A DNA stretch of 45,286 nt, from positions 2,539 to 47,824 of the forward strand of contig DGYA01000003.1 of NCBI GenBank assembly GCA_002396505.1. The letters are read 5' to 3'. Made by a program: the position numbers and the translations under genes. The notes under the pieces were generated by a model. The model saw nothing but the letters and a program-made list of their open reading frames with translations, was not told the origin of the DNA and did no database searches. This document shows positions 24,460 to 33,160 of the stretch, in pieces; position 1 is the first letter of the stretch, and every line of letters begins with the position of its first letter. Source of the stretch: Cyanobacteria bacterium UBA5018. Its GTDB lineage: Bacteria > Cyanobacteriota > Cyanobacteriia > PCC-6307 > Cyanobiaceae.

Positions 24460-26139
24460 TTAACCGCAAATGCTGAGGGCTACCTGTTCGGCTAGTTTGA
24501 TCCCATCGATCGCCGCCGACAGGATGCCGCCCGCATAACCGGCTCCTTCTCCGCCGGGATACAGCCCTGGAGTGTTAACGCACTCCAGAGTTTTTGCATG
24601 GCGTGGCATGCGTACAGGCGATGAGGTGCGAGTTTCCACGGCGGTTAGCAGGGCCGCCTGGCCGGCAAAGCCAGGAATGCGTCGCTCAAACACCGGCAGC
24701 GCCTCCCTCAGGGCCGCCAGCACAAACTGTGGTAAACAGGACTCCAGGCTGGTGTAACGCACGCCAGGCAAGTAGGAGGGCTGCAGTGCGACCTCGGCCT
24801 CTGCCTGGCAGCTGCCCCCGGCCAGGAAATCGGCGACGCTCTGGGCTGGGGCCTGAAAATCGCCACCGCCAGCGATAAATGCCTGGCTCTCCCAATGGCG
24901 CTGAAAGGCCACCCCCGCCAGGGGATCACCGGGCCCATCGCCATAGGGCTCCAGGTCCGCGAGGGTGACGTTGACCACAAGCCCGCTGTTGGCATTGCGT
25001 TCGTTGCGGCTGTGCTGGCTCATGCCATTGGTCACCACCCGACCTGGCTCGGAGGTGGCGCCCACCACCAGGCCCCCGGGACACATGCAAAAGCTGTAAA
25101 CGTCGCGGCCCACCAGCTCCGCAGCGGTGCAGTGGTGCACCAATTTGTAATCCGCCGCCCCCAGCTGGGGGTGGCCGGCGGCCTCGCCGTAACGGGCTCG
25201 ATCAATTAGCCCCTGGGGGTGCTCGATCCGCACGCCGATCGCAAAGGGTTTGGCCTGCATCGCCACCCCCTGGGCTCGCAATTGGGCGAAGCTGTCGCGG
25301 GCACTGTGCCCCATGGCCATCACCGCGTGACTGGCGCTCAGCCGCTCGCCGTTGGCTAAGACCAGCCCCCGCAGTTGGCGGTTGACCGGATCCAGATCCA
25401 GGCCATCCACCCGGCAGCCAAAGCGCACTTCACCGCCGAGGGATTCGATCCGAGCCCTCAGGCCCCGCACCACGGTGGCCAGCTTGAAGGTGCCGATGTG
25501 GGGCCGGTGCAGGGTGAGGATCTCGGCATTGGCCCCGGCAGCCACCAGTTCTTCCAGCACCTTGCGGCAATAGGCCTGGGGTTCACTTACCTGGCTGTAG
25601 AGCTTGCCATCGGAAAAGGTGCCGGCACCACCCTCGCCAAATTGGGCATTGGATTCGGGGTTGAATGGTTGTTCGCCCCGCCAGAACCCGAAGGTGTCGG
25701 CGCTGCGTTGTTTCACCGCTTGTCCCCTCTCCAACAGCAGCGGCCGCAGCCCCATCTGGGCCAGTAGCAGGGCCGCGAAGTAGCCGCAGGGACCGGCGCC
25801 AATCACCACTGGCCGGCAGCCGCTGGCGATCAACTCTGGTCGCTCCACCTCGACAGGTGCCACCAGGAAGCGATAGGCCGTATCCGGGCTGGCGGTTAGT
25901 TGGGGATCGGCTTTGGCCTTGGCCTTGGCCAGCAGGGCCTTTTCCACTGCCGGGGCCAGTTCCACATCCAGGCTGTAAACCAGATACACATCGGGTTTGC
26001 GGCGGGCATCGACGCTGCGTTTGGCTAGCCGCAGGCCGAGTAGATCAGCGGGCTGCAGCCGCAGACGTTTGACCACGGCGGCCTCCAGGTCGGCCTGGCT
26101 GTGGTTCAGGGGCAGCTTCAGTTGGCTCAGCCTCAGCAT
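24460..26139 (-). CDS. NAD(P)/FAD-dependent oxidoreductase (COG2509 type)
   Basis: A 559-residue flavoprotein. After an N-terminal domain of about 100 residues comes the FAD-binding 'VVIGAGPCGYFAALLLAQMG' with 'LLLERG'. The family mark is 'NAQFGEGGAGTFSDGKLYSQ', and the FAD-closing motif near the end is 'LYPGGEGAGYAGGILSAAIDG'. These proteins are widespread uncharacterised dehydrogenases; no substrate can be assigned. I use ATG 26139; a TTG six codons upstream (26157) is possible. The plus-strand short ORF and metallo-hydrolase start about 100 bases away in the opposite direction. Confidence 0.93.
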   Translation of the reverse strand: MLRLSQLKLPLNHSQADLEAAVVKRLRLQPADLLGLRLAKRSVDARRKPDVYLVYSLDVELAPAVEKALLAKAKAKADPQLTASPDTAYRFLVAPVEVERPELIASGCRPVVIGAGPCGYFAALLLAQMGLRPLLLERGQAVKQRSADTFGFWRGEQPFNPESNAQFGEGGAGTFSDGKLYSQVSEPQAYCRKVLEELVAAGANAEILTLHRPHIGTFKLATVVRGLRARIESLGGEVRFGCRVDGLDLDPVNRQLRGLVLANGERLSASHAVMAMGHSARDSFAQLRAQGVAMQAKPFAIGVRIEHPQGLIDRARYGEAAGHPQLGAADYKLVHHCTAAELVGRDVYSFCMCPGGLVVGATSEPGRVVTNGMSQHSRNERNANSGLVVNVTLADLEPYGDGPGDPLAGVAFQRHWESQAFIAGGGDFQAPAQSVADFLAGGSCQAEAEVALQPSYLPGVRYTSLESCLPQFVLAALREALPVFERRIPGFAGQAALLTAVETRTSSPVRMPRHAKTLECVNTPGLYPGGEGAGYAGGILSAAIDGIKLAEQVALSICG

Positions 26140-26240
26140 CGGCTCGATGGCTCCCAACCCTTCGCCTTATTCCAGCAGGCCCCCAGCTTCCCCATTCGTC
26201 GCTTCCCCCTGCCAGGGTGGTTCCAGCAGCAGTAGCGCGG

Positions 26241-26396
26241 ATGACGATCACCCATTGCCCCCTATGTATGGCCCTGGCGGTGCTCAGCGCTTGGCGGTTC
26301 ATGGCCCACTCGGTGATCCTGTGGCAGTTGCTGCAGCGGCCCACGGCCGAGTTGGATTCCCCAGCCGCTGCTCCACTGATGTTGCGCGGCGCCTGA
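26241..26396 (+). CDS. possible 51-residue membrane protein upstream of metallo-hydrolase gene
   Basis: ATG 26241 opens a 51-residue frame ending TGA at 26396: it begins MTITHCPLCMALAVLSAW and contains 'RFMAHSVILWQLLQRP', so residues about 8-30 could form one membrane helix. The hydrophobic, tryptophan-containing pattern looks more like a real protein than a shadow, and the stop lies 11 bases before the next ATG, as in an operon. It is not a family I recognise, and no strong ribosome site precedes it. It is too short for many gene finders. Confidence 0.5.
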   Translation: MTITHCPLCMALAVLSAWRFMAHSVILWQLLQRPTAELDSPAAAPLMLRGA

Positions 26397-26407
26397 AGGC
26401 GATCACC

Positions 26408-27193
26408 ATGTCTGGCCGCCTAGAGCTCACCTACTTCGGTGCCAACGGCTGGCTGCTGGAGTTTGCCGATGCCACCGCTTCCCTGCGGGTGCTGCTCGAT
26501 CCCTGGCTGGTGGGCCCCCTGGTTTTCCCGCCGGGGCCCTGGCTGCTGCAGGGAGAGATGGCCAGCTATCAGCCCGTGCCTGAGCGGCTCGATCTGCTGT
26601 TGCTCACCCAGGGCTTACCAGACCACGCCCATCCCGCCAGCCTTGATTTACTGCCTCGCCAGTTGCCGGTGGTGGCGGCGCGGTCGGCGGCGCGACTGTG
26701 CCGCGATCTGGGCTTCGCCAATGTCACCACTCTGATGCCGGGCCAGCGCCAGCTCAGCGGTGCCCTATCGATCACGGCCACGGCCGGTGCGCCGGTGCCC
26801 CAGCTGCAGAACGGCTATCTGCTGGAGCATCCTCTCGCTGTCATTTATTTAGAGCCCCACGGCTTTTTGCCCCCCGTCAGCCAGCTGCCGCCGCGGCGCC
26901 TCGATGCGGTGATCACTCCAGTGGTTGATTTGGGCCTGCCCCTGGGAGGCCCCCTGGTGAAGGGTCGCCAGGCTTTGCCAGAGCTGCTGCAGCGCTTTCA
27001 GCCCCGGACGGTGCTGGCCAGTTCCGCTGGCGGTGAGGTGGAGTTCAAGGGATTGCTCAGTCCGCTGCTGCGTCAGCGGGGCACGGTTGCCGAGGCGGCC
27101 CAAGCGCTCGCCGCCGCTGGTTTGGAGGCTTGCCAGTTGATCGATCCGCAGCCTGGGGTGCCCATATCGCTGCCCCTGGGGGCGCAGTTCTGA
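26408..27193 (+). CDS. metallo-beta-lactamase-fold protein with altered metal motif
   Basis: A 261-residue protein. The fold is suggested by the start 'LELTYFGANGWLLEF', the strand 'VLLDPWLVGPL' and then 'LDLLLLTQGLPDHAHPASLDLL'. In canonical members the last segment would read THxHxDH; here the first two histidines are replaced and only the D-H pair plus a later H remain (TQGLPDHAH). I recall the same TQ-L-DH-H form in a plant and cyanobacterial subgroup. Activity is therefore uncertain. ATG 26408 is used; the frame is open much further upstream but loses similarity. Confidence 0.82.
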   Translation: MSGRLELTYFGANGWLLEFADATASLRVLLDPWLVGPLVFPPGPWLLQGEMASYQPVPERLDLLLLTQGLPDHAHPASLDLLPRQLPVVAARSAARLCRDLGFANVTTLMPGQRQLSGALSITATAGAPVPQLQNGYLLEHPLAVIYLEPHGFLPPVSQLPPRRLDAVITPVVDLGLPLGGPLVKGRQALPELLQRFQPRTVLASSAGGEVEFKGLLSPLLRQRGTVAEAAQALAAAGLEACQLIDPQPGVPISLPLGAQF

Positions 27194-27214
27194 GCGCTGC
27201 CAACCGCTGGCTGC

Positions 27215-29731
27215 CTACTGCCGCTCCAGTTCAGCCACCAGCAGCCGGGTTTCGATGAGCGCATCGGGGTTGAGGCTGATCGAGTCGATGCCCTGTTCCA
27301 CCAGAAAGCGCACCATCAGCGGGTCATCGCTGGCGGCCTGGCCGCAGATGCCGATCTTGCGGCCACAGTGCTTGGCCGTCTGGATGACCATGCGGATCAG
27401 CTCCTGCACCGAGGCCTGACGTTCGTCAAATAGATCCGCCACCAGGGCTGAATCCCGATCCAACCCGAGCGTTAATTGGGTGAGATCGTTGGAGCCAATC
27501 GAGAAGCCGTCGAAGCGCTCCGCGAAGGCCTCTGCTTCGATCACATTGCTAGGCAGTTCCACCATCACATATACCTCCAGTCCGTTTTGGCCCCGCACCA
27601 GGCCGTGGCGGGCCATCTCTTGCAAAACTTTGTCGCCCTCTGCGGGGGTGCGGCAGAAGGGCACCATCGGGATCCCATTGGTAAGGCCCATCTGTTCGCG
27701 TACCCGCCGCAGGGCCTTGCATTCCAGGCCAAATGCTTCGCGAAATTCCGGGGCGTAGTAGCGGCAGGCGCCCCGCCAGCCCAGCATTGGGTTCTCCTCC
27801 CGGGGTTCAAAATCGGCGCCACCGAGCAAATTGGCGTATTCGTTGCTCTTGAAATCGGAGAACCGCAAAATCACCGGCTTCGGGAAAAAAGCCGCGGCGA
27901 TACGGCCCATCCCCAGGGCTAGACGATCTAAATAGAAATCTGCTGGCTGGTGGTATGGGGCCGTGCGGTCGGCGATGGCCTGACGCACGGCCGGATCCCG
28001 CAGCCGCTCGGGTTGCAGCAGCGCCATCGGATGCACCTGGATGTGGTTGGCGATGATGAATTCCAGCCGGGCCAGCCCCACCCCATCGCAGGGCAAGGCG
28101 GCGAGTTTGAAGGCCTCCGCAGGGTTGCCGATGTTGAGCATGATCCCGGTGCGGCTGGCCGGCAGCGCTTCGATGGTTAGCTCTTCCAGCCTGTAGGGCA
28201 GGGCGCCCCGATAGACGCGCCCCTCATCGCCCTCGGCGCAGCTGGCGGTGATCGTTTCGCCATCGGCGATGCGGCTGGTGGCATCGCCGGTGCCCACGAT
28301 GGCGGTGATACCCATCTCGCGGGCGATGATCGCCGCATGGCAGGTGCGGCCACCCTGGTTGGTGATCACGCCACTGGCGCGCTTGAGAATCGGCTCCCAG
28401 TCGGGGTCGGTGCGCTCGGTTACCAGTAGATCGCCGACGCCGAATTGTTCAATCTCGGAGGGATCGGCCAGGATTTTGGCCCTGCCGCTGCTGATCGCCG
28501 AGCCCACCGCCCTGCCCCGGCAGATCACCTCGGCATCGCCAGGTTCCAGATGCCAGCGGCGCAGCAGGTTGCTGTGGCGCCGCGATTCCACCGTTTCCGG
28601 CCGGGCCTGGAGGATGAACAGCTGGCCGCTGATGCCGTCCTTGGCCCACTCGATATCCATGGGCGTTGGCCGGCCCCGCTGCCTGGAGTAGTGGCGCTCA
28701 ATGGCGCAGCCCCAGCGGGCCAGTTGCAGTACTTCGGCATCGCTGATGGCAAAGCGCCCCTGCTCTGCGGCGGGCACTGGCAAAGTTTGGGTGGTGCTCT
28801 TGGCAGTGCTGCTCCCTGCTTCGCTGAGCACCGGCTCGCTGAGCACCATCTTCACGGCCTTGCTGCCCAGGCGTTTGCCTACGATCGGGGCATAGCCCTG
28901 GTGCAAGGTGGGCTTGAAAATGAGATATTCGTCGGGGTTCACCGCCCCCTGCACCACCGTTTCCCCCAGGCCGTAGGCGGCGGTGAGCAGCACCGCATCG
29001 CGGAAGCCGCTCTCGGTGTCGATCGTGAACATCACCCCCGAGGCGGCCAGGTCGGAGCGCACCATCCGCTGCACGCCAATGGAGAGGGCCACATCGGCGT
29101 GATTGAAGCCATGGATCTGCCGATAGGAGATGGCCCGATCGGTGAATAGGGAGCTGTAACAGCGACGGCAGGCGGCGATCAAGTTGGCGTCGCCGCTCAC
29201 ATTGAGAAAGGTTTCCTGCTGGCCGGCGAAGCTGGCATCGGGCAGGTCTTCCGCCGTGGCGCTGGAGCGCACGGCCACCGCTGGGGCCGGCTGGCCGGCC
29301 GAGGCCCCCAGCTGGTGGTAGGCGGCCAAAATCGCCGCCTCCAGATCCGCCGGCAAGGGGCTGGCCAGCAGCAGCGAGCGGGCAGCTGCCCCCGCCGCCC
29401 GCAGCGCCTCCAGGTTGGTGCTGTCCAGGCCGCCCAGCAGCTGGTGCAGGCGCTCGCCCAGTTGGCTGCTGGCGATGAACCGGCGGTAGGCAAAGGCGGT
29501 GGTGGCAAACCCCTCGGGAACCCGCACCCCCTCGGCCGTCAGCTCCCGGATCATCTCCCCCAGAGAGGCGTTCTTGCCGCCTACCTGGGGGATCGACTGG
29601 ATACCCACCGCCTGCAGGGGCACCACCAACGGCGACGCCTGTAGTTGCGCTTCTAGGAGCGCCTGCGCTGGCGCTTCTAGGCAGGATCGCAATGGCGGTG
29701 CTTCGCGCTCGCTGGCGTCCTGGAGGCCCAT
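27215..29731 (-). CDS. ppsA: phosphoenolpyruvate synthase
   Basis: An 838-residue protein, full length for PEP synthase (pyruvate, water dikinase), which makes PEP from pyruvate with ATP giving AMP and phosphate. N-terminal ATP-binding part: 'VGGKNASLGEMIREL' and 'AVRSSATAEDLPDASFAGQQ'. Central phospho-histidine: 'GGRTCHAAIIAREMGI'. C-terminal PEP-binding barrel: 'GSNDLTQLTLGLDRDS' and the active-site 'GICGQAASDDP'. ATG 29731 starts MGLQDASE; the frame is open to 29863, but the earlier residues look non-native. Residues about 8-28 include an E/A/L-rich stretch from a short repeat (GCGCTTCTAGG occurs twice around 29648-29682). It is convergent with the metallo-hydrolase gene and divergent from the secreted-protein gene. 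Confidence 0.96.
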   Translation of the reverse strand: MGLQDASEREAPPLRSCLEAPAQALLEAQLQASPLVVPLQAVGIQSIPQVGGKNASLGEMIRELTAEGVRVPEGFATTAFAYRRFIASSQLGERLHQLLGGLDSTNLEALRAAGAAARSLLLASPLPADLEAAILAAYHQLGASAGQPAPAVAVRSSATAEDLPDASFAGQQETFLNVSGDANLIAACRRCYSSLFTDRAISYRQIHGFNHADVALSIGVQRMVRSDLAASGVMFTIDTESGFRDAVLLTAAYGLGETVVQGAVNPDEYLIFKPTLHQGYAPIVGKRLGSKAVKMVLSEPVLSEAGSSTAKSTTQTLPVPAAEQGRFAISDAEVLQLARWGCAIERHYSRQRGRPTPMDIEWAKDGISGQLFILQARPETVESRRHSNLLRRWHLEPGDAEVICRGRAVGSAISSGRAKILADPSEIEQFGVGDLLVTERTDPDWEPILKRASGVITNQGGRTCHAAIIAREMGITAIVGTGDATSRIADGETITASCAEGDEGRVYRGALPYRLEELTIEALPASRTGIMLNIGNPAEAFKLAALPCDGVGLARLEFIIANHIQVHPMALLQPERLRDPAVRQAIADRTAPYHQPADFYLDRLALGMGRIAAAFFPKPVILRFSDFKSNEYANLLGGADFEPREENPMLGWRGACRYYAPEFREAFGLECKALRRVREQMGLTNGIPMVPFCRTPAEGDKVLQEMARHGLVRGQNGLEVYVMVELPSNVIEAEAFAERFDGFSIGSNDLTQLTLGLDRDSALVADLFDERQASVQELIRMVIQTAKHCGRKIGICGQAASDDPLMVRFLVEQGIDSISLNPDALIETRLLVAELERQ

Positions 29732-29893
29732 GGCGACATTGACTGCTGACTTGAATCTGTTCAAGGCGCGGCGCTGGCAGCGGCGGCTGGGAGATCTCGC
29801 CCTGAACCAGGCGCATCCAGCCTGCAATCCGGCGCACTGCTTTGGGGCTGTCAGCGATGCCACAGTGGTTGCTTCGCCTCAAGTCTCCTAACC

Positions 29894-30331
29894 GTGCTTC
29901 GCTCCACCCTGCTCGCCCTGGCTGCCTCGTCGATGGCACTGGTGACCATGCCTGCCGCCCCAGTGCTGGCCCAGGGAGCCGCCACCAAGCCCGCATCCCA
30001 GGACGATGTGAACTTGTACAGCACCATGGGCGCTGTATCCGTCTGCGATTTGGCGGTAAGTGAACAGGTGCCGATCACCAAGTCATTGGTGGCAAATAGT
30101 AGAATGGTGGCCTATGTAATTGCCAGTCGACATGGCTCAGAGATCGCCGGCGTTGGCTCTAGCAAGCTGGGAAATGAGCAATTGGTGCAGGGCAGCTATA
30201 TCCAAATCGTGCGCTGGGTTCGCCAGGGTTGCTACGACAAGCTGTCTGCCACCGATAAGGAAGTGATTGATAAGGTGATTGCTCAACTGCAGAAAGCTGC
30301 CCCTGCTCAAGCCCCCGGCGACAAAAAGTGA
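29894..30331 (+). CDS. predicted secreted protein of unknown function
   Basis: A 145-residue protein starting with GTG. Residues 1-26 form a clean signal peptide ending VLA-Q. The mature part has 'VNLYSTMGAVSVCDLAV', 'VANSRMVAYVIASRHGSEIAGV' and 'IVRWVRQGCYDKLS'; the two cysteines (C51 and C113) could form a disulfide. The tail is A/P/K rich. I recall similar small proteins in marine Synechococcus without known function. It is transcribed away from ppsA, with about 160 bases between the start codons. Confidence 0.8.
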   Translation: MLRSTLLALAASSMALVTMPAAPVLAQGAATKPASQDDVNLYSTMGAVSVCDLAVSEQVPITKSLVANSRMVAYVIASRHGSEIAGVGSSKLGNEQLVQGSYIQIVRWVRQGCYDKLSATDKEVIDKVIAQLQKAAPAQAPGDKK

Positions 30332-30443
30332 TCTAAGCGGGTTTTGGCAGGCCCTGGTCCATGGGCAGTGCTGAGCCCTGAATTAATCAACGTTTTTGGG
30401 GCCAGTCACCGGCCCTTTAAAATTTTCTGGCCCAACTGGGCCA

Positions 30444-30475
30444 GTTGTTCCCAGTACCAGTTGCTCCCAGTACCA
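30444..30475. repeat. 16-bp direct duplication
   Basis: GTTGTTCCCAGTACCA (30444-30459) is followed by GTTGCTCCCAGTACCA (30460-30475), within the 190-base space between two convergent genes. It is non-coding. Confidence 0.8.
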
Positions 30476-30521
30476 GTGGCTGAACCAGCAGGGGAATTTG
30501 CTGAGCCATTAATGATCAGGT

Positions 30522-30788
30522 TTATGGCTGGGAATCCACCTGGGATTCTGTTTTGGGATCTGAGGCTTGAGCTGCATTGGCATCGCTGGCCACTTGGCCA
30601 GCTTTTGGCCTTTCTGGCAGCACCTGGGTGAGCAGGCCGGCACCTAGTAGGGCGGCACCTAGGGCCAGGGCCAGGGGCCGGTTGGCGCTGGCGGCCCCGT
30701 CACTCCAGGCGGCGGCAGCAAGGAAACAACCCCCCAACAGCAGGCAGGGGACTAGCACTATGCCCTTGGCGGTGCGGTTGAGGCTCAT
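30522..30788 (-). CDS. small two-helix membrane protein of unknown function
   Basis: An 88-residue protein with two hydrophobic segments, about 8-27 (KGIVLVPCLLLGGCFLAAAA) and 37-56 (RPLALALGAALLGAGLLTQV). The C-terminal 28 residues are polar and rich in A, D, S and Q. No family is recognised. It follows the SNase-like gene by 12 bases on the same strand and so is probably the last gene of the hemH-ilvB run. Confidence 0.65.
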   Translation of the reverse strand: MSLNRTAKGIVLVPCLLLGGCFLAAAAWSDGAASANRPLALALGAALLGAGLLTQVLPERPKAGQVASDANAAQASDPKTESQVDSQP

Positions 30789-30800
30789 CTAAGGAGAGAT

Positions 30801-31196
30801 TCAGCTCGGAGTTGAAGGGGAACCGCAGCCGGGGGCATCGGTTTGATTGCTGGCCTGGCCGGCGGCGATCAGGCCGCTGGCCAAATCGTTTGCAGAACCA
30901 AGTTTTTGCACCCTGGCCAGCAAAATGCCGTCATGGCTGCCCAGCGGCCTGAGGTTTACGCGGCTGCGCCTGGGCAGCTCCCGGCGCAGCCAGGCCAGGG
31001 CCTGCTGCTGTTGTTCTGGGGCCACGCTGATGCAGGCCAGCTCCACGGTGTAGCTGCGGTTGCTGTCGCCCACCTGCAGCAGGGTGGCCGTACGCACCAC
31101 CAGCACCTCAGCCGCCGCTGCCGCCCCTGGTGTAAGCCAGATCAGCAGGGTGAGTAGCCCCGCCAGCAGCGGACCCAGGCGTAAGGCGGCCCCCAT
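30801..31196 (-). CDS. secreted protein, SNase-like
   Basis: A 131-residue protein with a signal peptide (MGAALRLGPLLAGLLTLLIW, A-rich cleavage near residue 29). The mature part, 'VLVVRTATLLQVGDSNRSYTVELACISV', then 'ALAWLRRELPRRSRVNLRPLG' and 'GILLARVQKLGSANDLASGLIAAGQA', resembles staphylococcal-nuclease-type OB folds in order and spacing, but the full set of nuclease acidic and arginine residues is not evident. ATG 31196 lies five bases after the ilvB stop, so it is translated with ilvB. The frame is open to 31562 inside ilvB; that longer version is a shadow. Confidence 0.75.
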   Translation of the reverse strand: MGAALRLGPLLAGLLTLLIWLTPGAAAAAEVLVVRTATLLQVGDSNRSYTVELACISVAPEQQQQALAWLRRELPRRSRVNLRPLGSHDGILLARVQKLGSANDLASGLIAAGQASNQTDAPGCGSPSTPS

Positions 31197-31201
31197 GCTG
31201 T

Positions 31202-33040
31202 TCAGAGCTTGGCGCCGCAACTGGGGCAGAACAGGTGGGCACTGGCGGTGTGATTGCCGCAGCTGCCGCATGTGCGGATGGTGTCTATCGCCAGTTCCGG
31301 GTGGCTGGGTAGGCCCACCATCTGGGCATTGCTGGCTCCGGGGGGCACCATCGGGTAGCAGTTTTCGTTGCGGCGCACCTTTACATCGATAAAGGCAGGC
31401 CCGGGATGCAGCAGGGCCTCCTGCAGTTGGGAGCGCAGGCTGGCTCGATCGCTGATGGTGACGCCTCGCACCCCAAAGGCTTCGGCCAAGGCCTGGAAGT
31501 TGGGCATGCCGCCGGTCATCTCGGAGGCCGAGTAACGCTCCTCGTAAAAACTCTCCTGCCACTGGCGCACCATGCCCTGCCAGCCGTTGTTGAGCACCAC
31601 TACCTTCACCGGCAGTTTGTATTGACTGAGGGTGCCCAGCTCTTGAATATTCATCAGGATCGAGGCGTCTCCGGCCACGCAGACCACCTGCTCATCGGGG
31701 AAGGCCACCTGCACACCCATGGCGGCGGGCATGCCAAAGCCCATGGTGCCGAGGCCTGCCGAACTGATCCAGTGGCGCGGGCCATTGAGCAGAAATTGAG
31801 CTGCCCACATCTGATGCTGGCCCACATCGGTGGTGAAGAAGGCATCGGGCGCCAGTTCTCTTAGGGCCACCACCACTTCTTGAGGGGCAATCTCTCCCTC
31901 AGGCGGTGGCACCACCAGCGGATAGTGATGTTTCCAGCTGCTGATCCGCTCCAGCCAGGCTTCGGTGCGGCCCTGGGAATCCTCGCCGCTGGTAACAGCC
32001 AACAGGGCCTCCAAGGCGGCCTTGACATCGCCCACCACGGCCACGTCTGGCAGGCGGGTCTTGCCCATTTCGGCCGCATCGATGTCGATGTGGATTACCT
32101 GGGCTCTGGGCGCAAAGCCATCGAGACGGCCGGTCACCCGATCGTCAAAGCGGGCCCCGGCGGCGATCAGCAGATCGCATTCGGTAACGGCAAAGTTGGC
32201 GTAGGCGGTGCCGTGCATGCCGAGCATGCCCACGGCCAGGGGATGGCGCTCATCAAAAGCTCCCTTGCCCATCAAGGTGGTGGTTACGGGCAGGCGGAAG
32301 CGTTCCGCCAGCTCCAGCAGCGGCCCATGGGCAGCGCCGCTGATCGCACCGCCCCCCACATAGAGCAACGGTCGGCGGGCTTGCCGCAGCAGTTCGGCCG
32401 CGGCGCCAATGGCGGCGGCGCTGGGGCTGGGGGGCAGCTGGAAACCGGCTGGGATGGCGCTACCTGGTTCCACCGGCAGGTAGTCGAACTGCTCGGTGCC
32501 CACATCTTTTGGCACGTCGATCAGCACGGGCCCAGGGCGACCGGTGGAGGCGATCAGGAAGGCTTCGGCCACGATCCTGCCGATGTCCCTGGGGTCGCGC
32601 ACCACCCAGGAGTGTTTAACGATGGGCAGGGTGATGCCAAAGATGTCGGTTTCCTGGAAGGCATCGGTGCCAATCGAGGCCCGGGGCACCTGGCCCGAAA
32701 TCACCACCATCGGCACCGAATCCATCTGGGCGGTGGCGATGCCCGTAACCAGATTGGTGGCGCCAGGGCCGGAGGTGCCGAAGCAGACACCCACCCGCCC
32801 GGTGGCCCGGGCATAGGCATCGGCGGCATGGGTGCCGCCCTGCTCATGGCGCACCAGGAAGTGCTTCAGCCAGCCCCGGGCTTCGGCCTTGTGCAGCTCG
32901 TCGTAGATCGGCAGGATCGCGCCGCCGGGGTAGCCAAAAATGTGCGACACCCCGTGGCGATGCAGAGCATCCATCAGGGCATAGGCACCGCTAACTCGCA
33001 TCGGGCCATTGATGGCAGGCGATGCGGCGCTGGCGGGCAT
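31202..33040 (-). CDS. ilvB: acetolactate synthase large subunit with C-terminal zinc ribbon
   Basis: A 612-residue thiamine-diphosphate enzyme of branched-chain amino-acid synthesis. It begins 'ALMDALHRHGVSHIFGYPGGA' and has 'RHEQGGTHAADAYARATGRVG' with the catalytic glutamate and 'AGDASILMNIQELGTL' binding ThDP/Mg. After the normal end 'NAQMVGLPSHPELAI' come about 25 extra residues with two CxxC pairs (CGSC-12-residue-spaced-like CPSC), a small zinc ribbon. I chose ATG 33040 because about 20 residues before the ALMDAL segment is usual; the frame is open to GTG 33160, directly after the M23 stop, which would add an Ala/Ser-rich tail. Confidence 0.95.
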   Translation of the reverse strand: MPASAASPAINGPMRVSGAYALMDALHRHGVSHIFGYPGGAILPIYDELHKAEARGWLKHFLVRHEQGGTHAADAYARATGRVGVCFGTSGPGATNLVTGIATAQMDSVPMVVISGQVPRASIGTDAFQETDIFGITLPIVKHSWVVRDPRDIGRIVAEAFLIASTGRPGPVLIDVPKDVGTEQFDYLPVEPGSAIPAGFQLPPSPSAAAIGAAAELLRQARRPLLYVGGGAISGAAHGPLLELAERFRLPVTTTLMGKGAFDERHPLAVGMLGMHGTAYANFAVTECDLLIAAGARFDDRVTGRLDGFAPRAQVIHIDIDAAEMGKTRLPDVAVVGDVKAALEALLAVTSGEDSQGRTEAWLERISSWKHHYPLVVPPPEGEIAPQEVVVALRELAPDAFFTTDVGQHQMWAAQFLLNGPRHWISSAGLGTMGFGMPAAMGVQVAFPDEQVVCVAGDASILMNIQELGTLSQYKLPVKVVVLNNGWQGMVRQWQESFYEERYSASEMTGGMPNFQALAEAFGVRGVTISDRASLRSQLQEALLHPGPAFIDVKVRRNENCYPMVPPGASNAQMVGLPSHPELAIDTIRTCGSCGNHTASAHLFCPSCGAKL

Positions 33041-33160
33041 AGACGCTACGGCTGAGCTGGCCGCTGCGCTGGCTGTGGCGCTGATAACGGCGGCGGACTT
33101 GACCGCAGTAGTGAGGGGCGTGAGCGTCACGGCTGCGATGGGCCAGGTTTGCCTGACCAC

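Noticed and set aside
30801..31562. 253-residue minus frame reaching into ilvB
   Set aside because: The upstream half lies in another frame of ilvB; the signal peptide and protein-like sequence begin at 31196.
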